Origin: JdFR-22 sp046537735
GTDB lineage: Archaea > Halobacteriota > Archaeoglobi > Archaeoglobales > Archaeoglobaceae
Assembly: GCA_046537735.1 (NCBI GenBank)
Contig: JBKHKH010000116.1
Span: 1-6,060 of the forward strand
Direction: 5' to 3'
DNA length: 6,060 nucleotides
Below the pieces are notes generated by a model. It made no database searches, was not told the origin of the DNA, and saw only the letters and a list, made by a program, of their open reading frames with translations. Below are positions 1-5,222 of the stretch, one piece after another. A program made the position numbers and the translations under genes. Numbering within the stretch: the stretch's first letter is position 1; each line of letters starts with the position of its first letter.

Positions 1-592
1 CCAGGTGTATGATGCGGTTGGTATATTCCAGGACAGCGGGTATATCGGAGGCTACAAAGTACTCATTATCCCCAATGCCCAGGATGAGGGGGCTCTTGTA
101 TCTGCATGCCGTTATTTTTCTTTCGCTGGAGTTGATGGCCACCATAGCATAGGAACCCCTCAAATGAGGTATTATAGAGAGTATATCCCCGTTCCCGTTG
201 TTCTCCAGTAAGTGAGCCAGCACTTCCGTATCGGTATCGGAGACGAAGTTATGTCCTTCTTTGGTCAGCTTCTCTTTTAGGGATTGGAAGTTCTCGATTA
301 TACCGTTATGAACAACGGCCAATCGCTTATCGCAGTCAAGGTGAGGGTGAGCATTAATCTGGGATGGTTTACCGTGGGTAGCCCATCGGGTATGACCTAT
401 TCCCATGGTACCCTCCATCTGATGGCCCTCAGATTCGCCTATTCCCCCCACTTCCTTGTGAACATCCAGCTTGTTGTTATTGACCACTGCAAGTCCCCAG
501 GAATCGTAGCCCCGGTACTCCAGCCTTTTCAGTGCCGACACAATGACATCATCAGCTCTACGGTACCCGATATAGCCCACGATCCCGCACAT
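1..592 (-). CDS. glmS: GlmS, glutamine--fructose-6-phosphate aminotransferase (isomerizing), N-terminal part, 3'-truncated by window edge
   Basis: Makes glucosamine-6-phosphate from fructose-6-phosphate and glutamine, the first committed step to UDP-GlcNAc, in the cytoplasm. I translated the minus strand by hand: 197 codons are visible before the window ends, all in the N-terminal class II glutamine amidotransferase (Ntn hydrolase) domain. The protein starts MCGIVGYIG, so Cys2 becomes the N-terminal nucleophile once Met is removed. Other family motifs are RLEYRGYDS (23-31), GHTRWATHG (66-74), NAHPH (80-84), VVHNGIIEN (93-101), SDTDTEV (118-124) and LRGSYA (144-149). Full-length GlmS is about 600 residues, so the two sugar isomerase (SIS) domains should lie beyond position 1. 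The residue after RGYDS is Trp32, where E. coli GlmS has Ala. The start is fixed by the catalytic Cys and lies directly after the upstream TGA with no spacer, implying translational coupling. A PurF-type amidotransferase is less likely given the GlmS-type motifs. Confidence 0.95.
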   Translation of the reverse strand, partial: MCGIVGYIGYRRADDVIVSALKRLEYRGYDSWGLAVVNNNKLDVHKEVGGIGESEGHQMEGTMGIGHTRWATHGKPSQINAHPHLDCDKRLAVVHNGIIENFQSLKEKLTKEGHNFVSDTDTEVLAHLLENNGNGDILSIIPHLRGSYAMVAINSSERKITACRYKSPLILGIGDNEYFVASDIPAVLEYTNRIIHL

Positions 593-1756
593 TCACAACA
601 CCATTGATCCATCAGGTATTTTTCCTCTTAGCAGCTTCATAGCAGAGATAGTGGACTTATTCCCTACAATGGTCCCCGCTTCAGCTACCACGTTGGGACC
701 CACAGTGCAGTTCTCACCCATGAATAGTCCCGCCTCGATTTCGTGCAGCTCTTCTCCTATCTTGATCTCTGCCTGACCACTATTGGTGGTGAAATTAGCC
801 TCTATAACACAACCGTTATCGATCACAGAGTCATTGACAAAGCATCCTGCCTTCAAGATGGTGTTGCTGTTGATCACTGAGTTGGCGATGTAGGAGGCTC
901 CTGTGGTGACATTGTTGCCTATGGAGGTAGATGGCATTATGACCGTGTTGGGACCTATCTCACAGCCCTCTCCAATGACCACTGGTCCCGTTATGTAGGA
1001 ATTGCCTCTGATTATGGTGTTCTTGCCGATCTTGACATCACCAATTATATTGACGTTTGCCTCCAGCTTTCCTGCAATGGTTTTACCAGAGAAATCCATG
1101 GCCATATCGTTCACTTTTAGTATATCCCAGGGGTAGACTACATCCATCCACACTCCATCGGTCTCCACACCCTTAATAGCCGCCTGATGGGCCATATCAT
1201 TTATCACCGGTATCAGACTTATCTCCTCACCAATATGGTCGAAAATGCTGTTGTCAAGGCAGTAAATACCTATATTTGCCAGATTGCTCACAGCCTGCTC
1301 TGCTTTCTCCACCACCCCGGACACCTGACCGTCATCTATTATGACCGAGCCGTATTTGGAAAGCCTGGTCTTCATTCTCTTGTAGACCAGTGTGGTGGGA
1401 CTTGTAGCGTGTTGTATGGTCCTGCTGTCCACTATGTTATCTCCGGGCAGGACCACAAAAGAGTCCTTGACATGCTTTTCAGCCTGCTTTAGAGCGTGGG
1501 CTGTACCTAACTGCTTGTTTTGCTCTACATAGGTGATATCAACCCCAAAGTCGGAGCCATCTTCGAAGTAGTCTTTTATTCTCTCTTTTCTGTAGCCCAC
1601 GACCATGACAATATCGAATATCCCAGTATCCTTGAGGGCATTGACCACATACTCCAGAATGGGTTTACCAGCTACCCTGATCATGACCTTGGGTTTGTTG
1701 GCCGTAAAGGGCCACAACCTCTGTCCTTCTCCAGCTGCTAAGATTACTGCCTGCAT
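593..1756 (-). CDS. GlmU-like sugar-1-phosphate nucleotidyltransferase with degenerate acetyltransferase domain
   Basis: A 387-residue cytoplasmic protein with an N-terminal nucleotidyltransferase domain (about 1-225) and a C-terminal left-handed beta-helix of hexapeptide repeats (about 235-387). Visible motifs are the nucleotide-binding loop LAAGEGQR (6-13), KPKVM (21-25), KPILE (31-35), QLGTAHAL (82-89), the metal-binding Asp106 in LPGDN, and WMDVVYPWDIL (203-213). The expected activity is sugar-1-phosphate plus NTP to NDP-sugar, for example UDP-GlcNAc. Compared with its neighbour at 1757-2989, the GEGTR loop is GEGQR, the usual EKP is EKA (150-152), and the acetyltransferase His is replaced by Ala303 on an ungapped local alignment anchored on the N-S and D-S pairs. 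It also lacks the neighbour's GRRK-containing loop. I infer a uridylyl- or other nucleotidyltransferase with a structural or regulatory helix domain; the sugar is uncertain. The ATG abuts the previous TAG. There is no gap on either side, so it is probably co-translated with both neighbours. Confidence 0.88.
   Translation of the reverse strand: MQAVILAAGEGQRLWPFTANKPKVMIRVAGKPILEYVVNALKDTGIFDIVMVVGYRKERIKDYFEDGSDFGVDITYVEQNKQLGTAHALKQAEKHVKDSFVVLPGDNIVDSRTIQHATSPTTLVYKRMKTRLSKYGSVIIDDGQVSGVVEKAEQAVSNLANIGIYCLDNSIFDHIGEEISLIPVINDMAHQAAIKGVETDGVWMDVVYPWDILKVNDMAMDFSGKTIAGKLEANVNIIGDVKIGKNTIIRGNSYITGPVVIGEGCEIGPNTVIMPSTSIGNNVTTGASYIANSVINSNTILKAGCFVNDSVIDNGCVIEANFTTNSGQAEIKIGEELHEIEAGLFMGENCTVGPNVVAEAGTIVGNKSTISAMKLLRGKIPDGSMVL
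599..602 (-). promoter_or_regulatory. Ribosome-binding site of glmS inside the upstream gene
   Basis: The minus strand reads GGTG followed by TTGTGA and then the glmS ATG, a 6-base spacing. The motif is part of the ATG GTG codons (Met-Val) at the end of the upstream gene. It matches part of the GGAGGTGA consensus that pairs with 16S rRNA. Confidence 0.6.
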
Positions 1757-2989
1757 CTAAAACACCATCGAATCAGGTTCAATAAACCCTTCTACTTTTG
1801 TGGCGGGAGCCAGGAAAACGTTGTTGCCTATCATGGTCCCTATGTTGATCGAGACATTTATTCCCGTCATCACGTTGTCACCCAGAACAGCACCAAACTT
1901 TCTGCGTCCGGTGTTAACCTTCTTGCCCTTAACTGACACATAGATGGGCTCTTTATCCAGCCTGAAGTTGGCTATTTTAGTTCCTGCTCCCAGATTGCAG
2001 TCTTCACCTATAATGGAATCACCCACATAACTGAGGTGAGGAATTTTTGACTTGGACATTAGAATGGAGTTCTTTACCTCTACGCCGTTACCCACCTTGC
2101 AGTTATCCCCTATAGTCGTATAAGGACGTATGAAGCAGTTCGGACCTATATCACAGCTCTTGCCAATCAGAACAGGACCTATGATGTAGGACCCCGCTCT
2201 GATCATCGTGTCTTCTCCAATGCCTACTGGACCCTTTATCACTGCACCCTCTTCCACATCACCTTTCATCTTCAAATCCTGTTCCTGGGTGTAGAGCATG
2301 TACTCGTTGGCGTCCAGCAGATCCCAGGGGTAACCCACATCGATCCACGTGGAGATCTCCTTCGCCTTGAGCTGGTATCCATCTCTTATGAGGAGCTCGA
2401 TCGAGTCAGTGATCTCGTACTCCCCTCTTTTGGATTTAGGGGTCTCCTCTATTGCTTTAAGGATATTCTGGTCGAAATAATATATCCCGGCGTTTATGAG
2501 GTTGCTGGGGGGCTCATCCGGTTTCTCGATTATCCCAGTAATGTTACCCCCGTTTAATTCCACTACACCGAAGTCCTGAGGATTCTCCACCTTGAAAACG
2601 CCCATAGCCATACTGTTATCACTGGTAATCTTCTCTATGTCCTTGCTGTCTATGATGGCATCTCCATTGAGCATGAGGAACCTATCTTCCAGCAGGTGAG
2701 ATGACGACCTGAGAGCATCAGCGGTACCCAATTGTTTTCTCTGGGTAACATAATAGATTTTGAGCCCCCAGTTACTACCATCGCCAAAGTGCCCTCTAAT
2801 GGTATCATCTCTGTAGCCCACAACAAATACAACGTCTTTTATGCCTGCCCTCTTCAACTCCTCGATGAGGTGCTCTAAAATGGGTTTATTGAATACGGGC
2901 AGCATTACCTTTGGTCTGGTGTAGGTTAAGGGGCGCATTCTGGTCCCTTCACCCGCAGCGAGAATAACGGCTTGCACACACTTATTCAT
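1757..2989 (-). CDS. glmU: Bifunctional sugar-1-phosphate nucleotidylyltransferase / acetyltransferase, archaeal GlmU type
   Basis: A 410-residue protein expected to acetylate glucosamine-1-phosphate and transfer UMP to give UDP-GlcNAc. The nucleotidyltransferase domain (about 5-230) shows LAAGEGTRMRP (10-20), RPKVMLPV (25-32), KPILEH (35-40), QLGTADAL (86-93), Asp110 in NGD, IIEKP (153-157), NAGIY (166-170) and WIDVGYPWDLL (215-225). The beta-helix domain (about 243-410) has hexapeptide repeats and the acetyltransferase signature IPHLSYVGDS (316-325), where His318 matches the catalytic His of bacterial GlmU. It continues with GAGTKIANFR (334-343) and GRRKFGAVLGDNV (361-373). The domain order and length fit archaeal enzymes such as Sulfolobus ST0452. 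The ATG is preferred over a GTG at codon 5 because GGAG lies 7 bases upstream. It is the first gene of a three-gene block ending in glmS, after a 59-base gap. ST0452-type enzymes can use more than one amino sugar or sugar phosphate, so the exact substrate is open. Confidence 0.9.
   Translation of the reverse strand: MNKCVQAVILAAGEGTRMRPLTYTRPKVMLPVFNKPILEHLIEELKRAGIKDVVFVVGYRDDTIRGHFGDGSNWGLKIYYVTQRKQLGTADALRSSSHLLEDRFLMLNGDAIIDSKDIEKITSDNSMAMGVFKVENPQDFGVVELNGGNITGIIEKPDEPPSNLINAGIYYFDQNILKAIEETPKSKRGEYEITDSIELLIRDGYQLKAKEISTWIDVGYPWDLLDANEYMLYTQEQDLKMKGDVEEGAVIKGPVGIGEDTMIRAGSYIIGPVLIGKSCDIGPNCFIRPYTTIGDNCKVGNGVEVKNSILMSKSKIPHLSYVGDSIIGEDCNLGAGTKIANFRLDKEPIYVSVKGKKVNTGRRKFGAVLGDNVMTGINVSINIGTMIGNNVFLAPATKVEGFIEPDSMVF
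1763..1766 (-). promoter_or_regulatory. Ribosome-binding site of the second GlmU-like gene inside the upstream gene
   Basis: The minus strand reads GGTG, then TTTTAG, then the ATG, a 6-base spacing. As at the glmS junction, the GGTG comes from the ATG GTG (Met-Val) codons near the end of the preceding gene. Confidence 0.6.
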
Positions 2990-2996
2990 GTGGATT

Positions 2997-3000
2997 CTCC
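2997..3000 (-). promoter_or_regulatory. Ribosome-binding site of the first GlmU-like gene
   Basis: GGAG on the minus strand lies 7 bases before the ATG at 2989. It supports the ATG over the GTG four codons downstream. Confidence 0.65.
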
Positions 3001-3022
3001 TATAACTCTTTTTGTTAAACTC

Positions 3023-3030
3023 ATTATATG
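3023..3030 (-). promoter_or_regulatory. Possible archaeal TATA-like promoter element before the glmU-glmS block
   Basis: The longest non-coding gap in the window (2990-3048, 59 bases) is AT-rich and contains CATATAAT on the minus strand. An archaeal start about 25 bases downstream would fall near 3000-3004, just before the GGAG site, giving a very short leader. The element is a poor match to TTTATATA and no clear B-recognition element is seen. AT-rich gaps give such matches by chance, so this is only a candidate for a separate promoter. Confidence 0.3.
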
Positions 3031-3048
3031 GTAATCAAATTTTTTAAT

Positions 3049-4035
3049 TTATTGTATATCTTTTTGATATTCTTTAAATCCCTGGTTCAACAGCGTATCA
3101 ATATCCTGAAAAGTCCTGGCGATTCCGGCTTCAAGATCGTAGTGGGGTTCGAAGTTAAGGATCTCTCTTGCTCTGGAGGTGTCGTAGGAAAAGGTTCTCT
3201 CCTTGCTCTCCCTCGCTTCTTTGAACTCTATACCAACTTCGATGCCCTTATCTTTTGCCACCTGTATCACTGCATCTGCAAGCTCTTTCACGCTGGCGTT
3301 GTGACCGCTTCCGGCGTTAAATACTTTGCCTTTGGCTTGCTTACTCAGAGCGAGTTTGTACAGGTGGATAACGTCGTCGATGTGGATGAAATCCCTTTTC
3401 TGCTCTCCGCTGCCGTGGATCGTTACCGGCTCGCCACTCAATGCCCGCCTGATGAAGTTGACCACCACTGTCCTCCATTTGGGGTAGGTACCTACTCCGT
3501 AGATGTTGGTAAACCTGAGGATCGTGGTCCCCAGTCCGTAGCTGTTGTAGTAGGCCTTGCATAAAGATTCGCAGCTGGCCTTCATCGCCCCGTACTTGTT
3601 CAGGGGGTCAGGGAGCATGTCTTCGGTGGCAACATCCTCATCTATTTCTCCGTAAACCGCAGCACTTGAGGGGTAGACGAAACTCTCCACGCCATTCTGG
3701 GCACTGAGCTCCAAAAGGTTTAGTGTCCCTTCTATGTTGATCTTGCTGGCCAGTATGGGTTTCTGGTTGCAGTAAGCCACTCCTGATATGGCAGCCAGGT
3801 GGTAAACTATCTCTACGTCCTTGAACCATTCGCTTAGGGAGGGGTCACTTATGTCCCCATAGGTGAGCTCTACTCTGTTGCTGTCCTTTATGAGGTCGTA
3901 GTTATGCTCATCACCCACCACAAAATTATCTACACCGATGATTTTATAGTCAGAGAATTTATCATCTTCCAAGAGCCGGTTGATTATGTGTCCGCCAACG
4001 TAACCTGCTGCTCCCGTTACCAGTATCTTGCTCAT
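3049..4035 (-). CDS. NAD-dependent nucleotide-sugar epimerase/dehydratase (extended SDR, GalE-like)
   Basis: A 328-residue cytoplasmic extended SDR that probably epimerises or otherwise modifies an NDP-hexose through a 4-keto intermediate with bound NAD. It has the Rossmann motif GAAGYVG (8-14), the ribose-binding Asp36 in GVDN, D61 after the third strand, HLAA (79-82), the catalytic Ser124 in SSAAVYG, and Tyr148-x-x-x-Lys152. The C-terminal substrate region includes RDFIHIDDV (214-222) and NAGSG (240-244). Length is typical of GalE-type enzymes. The ATG at 4035 is chosen because the reading frame can be extended 16 codons upstream only into the previous gene, while this start gives the canonical short lead into GxxGxxG and has AGGTGA 4 bases upstream. 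It starts 4 bases after the previous stop codon. No residue I can see fixes the substrate: UDP-glucose/GlcNAc 4-epimerase is the default guess, and a dehydratase or C3/C5 epimerase is possible. Confidence 0.88.
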   Translation of the reverse strand: MSKILVTGAAGYVGGHIINRLLEDDKFSDYKIIGVDNFVVGDEHNYDLIKDSNRVELTYGDISDPSLSEWFKDVEIVYHLAAISGVAYCNQKPILASKINIEGTLNLLELSAQNGVESFVYPSSAAVYGEIDEDVATEDMLPDPLNKYGAMKASCESLCKAYYNSYGLGTTILRFTNIYGVGTYPKWRTVVVNFIRRALSGEPVTIHGSGEQKRDFIHIDDVIHLYKLALSKQAKGKVFNAGSGHNASVKELADAVIQVAKDKGIEVGIEFKEARESKERTFSYDTSRAREILNFEPHYDLEAGIARTFQDIDTLLNQGFKEYQKDIQ

Positions 4036-4039
4036 TCTC

Positions 4040-4045
4040 TCACCT
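4040..4045 (-). promoter_or_regulatory. Ribosome-binding site of the GalE-like gene, overlapping the upstream stop codon
   Basis: AGGTGA lies 4 bases before the ATG at 4035. Its last three bases are the TGA stop of the preceding gene, so termination and initiation share the same bases. This decides the start codon of the downstream gene. Confidence 0.7.
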
Positions 4046-5188
4046 GATGAAAGCGTCCCTGTAAGAGTTAATTGTGCCGGCATGCTCTTTCAGCCTTTCC
4101 AGCACGCTGGGAAGCGTGTGGGCCATCTTCTTGTCCCTGGGCTTGCAGATCCCCATGAAGTTGGTGTTGTCGAATTTGTACTCGCTCTCTTCCTTTTCCT
4201 GTCGGGGATTGGGTATGTAATCGATGCCCGGGCTCTCTCCCAGTATGTTATTGGCTGCATCGTTCAGACTCTCTCCCAGATCCTTTATCCTGACATACTC
4301 TACCAGCTGGTTATAGACCCTATACTCTCCGTTATTTTCTTCTTTACAGAGGTTGACCAGGCTCTGGCAGGCATCTTCCAAACTGATGAAGGGCTTGATC
4401 TGCTTGCCCGAACCATATACTGTCAGAGGATAGTTGGCCAGTATCATGGCCACCCACCTGTTGAATAAAGTGCCGAAGTAGAAGTCTATGTCGAACCTGG
4501 TGGATAAACTGGGGTGAAGTTCGGTCTCTTCTGTATCAGTTCCATACACGATGCTGGTCCTCACATCGCTGCATGGAAGGCCGGTCTGCATGTTCATCAA
4601 CCTCATGTTCACCGCATCGAACCCTTTGGTAACATGATAGAAGCTGGAGGCCATATTGGGGAACGGTAACACGTCAGTGTTGCCCTCTTTGTCCTGAGCC
4701 TGGATGAAACCCTCCGGGATGTGCAGGTTAGGCGCCCCGTAAATCCCGGTGGTGGTGGTCTCAATGAAGTGGGTTGAAGTAAGATTATGTTCCCTCAGGG
4801 ACCACAGCAGGTTGAGGGTTCCCAGAACGTTATTCTGCTGGGAGTAATAGGCTTTGTCCATGTTTATGTGGGAGTAAGGGGCTGATGGCTGGGCAGCTAA
4901 ATGGAGGACTATTCTGGGCTGGTGTATACTGATGAGCGTGTTAACGAATTCTTTGTCCGATAGGTCACCTTCTATAAAGCTTATATTCTTGAATCCCAGC
5001 TCATGAGCTCTCTCAACTCTCATATCCATGGGCAAAATGGGAAGCATGCTGGTCGAACCCACTTCTTCTACCCATATTCTTCTACCAAAGTTGTCTATTC
5101 CTACTATCCTCTCATCAAATTCTTTAGCCAGCTTGAGTATGGTGGGCCACCCCATATATCCATCCGCTCCGGTTACCAGTATGGTCAA
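4040..5188 (-). CDS. UDP-sulfoquinovose synthase family protein (SQD1/Agl3-like extended SDR)
   Basis: A 382-residue extended SDR. Characterised members (plant SQD1, Sulfolobus Agl3) convert UDP-glucose and sulfite to UDP-sulfoquinovose, used for sulfolipid or N-glycans. The resemblance to SQD1, as I recall that sequence, runs along most of the length: GADGYMGW (7-14) versus GDGYCGW, DNFGRR (32-37), SAPYS (102-106), NNVLGTLN (119-126), the TDVLPFP segment (171-177), SSFYHVTK (181-188), VYGTDTEETE (214-223), FGTLFNR (238-244), PLTVYG (254-259) and IPNPRQE (325-331). Catalytic Tyr184 and Lys188 and a Thr at 146 are present. Odd points: SQD1's QRSAPYS is QPSAPYS here (Pro101), and its GEYG is GIYG (Ile149). 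The start is TTG: an in-frame TGA lies three codons upstream, no ATG precedes the Rossmann motif, and a full GGAGGTGA sits 6 bases before it. It lies between two other SDR genes. Family membership is strong; the exact product is less certain. Confidence 0.85.
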   Translation of the reverse strand: MTILVTGADGYMGWPTILKLAKEFDERIVGIDNFGRRIWVEEVGSTSMLPILPMDMRVERAHELGFKNISFIEGDLSDKEFVNTLISIHQPRIVLHLAAQPSAPYSHINMDKAYYSQQNNVLGTLNLLWSLREHNLTSTHFIETTTTGIYGAPNLHIPEGFIQAQDKEGNTDVLPFPNMASSFYHVTKGFDAVNMRLMNMQTGLPCSDVRTSIVYGTDTEETELHPSLSTRFDIDFYFGTLFNRWVAMILANYPLTVYGSGKQIKPFISLEDACQSLVNLCKEENNGEYRVYNQLVEYVRIKDLGESLNDAANNILGESPGIDYIPNPRQEKEESEYKFDNTNFMGICKPRDKKMAHTLPSVLERLKEHAGTINSYRDAFIR

Positions 5189-5194
5189 ATTACG

Positions 5195-5202
5195 TCACCT
5201 CC
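5195..5202 (-). promoter_or_regulatory. Strong ribosome-binding site that fixes a TTG start
   Basis: GGAGGTGA, a full match to the anti-Shine-Dalgarno complement, lies 6 bases before TTG at 5188. The TGA inside it is an in-frame stop for the downstream gene, so the start cannot lie further upstream. It sits in the 34-base gap 5189-5222, which is otherwise AT-rich with no clear promoter or terminator. Confidence 0.8.
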
Positions 5203-5222
5203 TTAAAACAAAATAATTAACA

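Noticed and set aside
284..607. Plus-strand open frame of 107 codons
   Set aside because: It is antisense to the conserved GlmS amidotransferase domain and has no recognisable family.
1187..1492. Plus-strand open frame of 101 codons
   Set aside because: It is a shadow inside the second GlmU-like gene and lacks any motif.
3028..3564. Plus-strand open frame of 178 codons
   Set aside because: It lies antisense to the GalE-like SDR, whose motifs are intact throughout. The translation shows no recognisable domain.
4036..4083. N-terminal extension of the GalE-like gene by 16 codons
   Set aside because: It would overlap the end of the SQD1-like gene and add a non-family leader, while the ATG at 4035 has AGGTGA upstream and gives the standard Rossmann N-terminus.
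4028..4468. Plus-strand open frame of 146 codons with hydrophobic stretches
   Set aside because: It is antisense to the well-supported SQD1-like gene. The hydrophobic stretches are what a reverse-strand shadow can give, and there is no independent evidence of coding.
5203..5222. T-rich tract after the truncated SDR as a transcription terminator
   Set aside because: The run is short and broken, and it merges directly into the next gene's ribosome-binding site. It fits a simple AT-rich spacer equally well.
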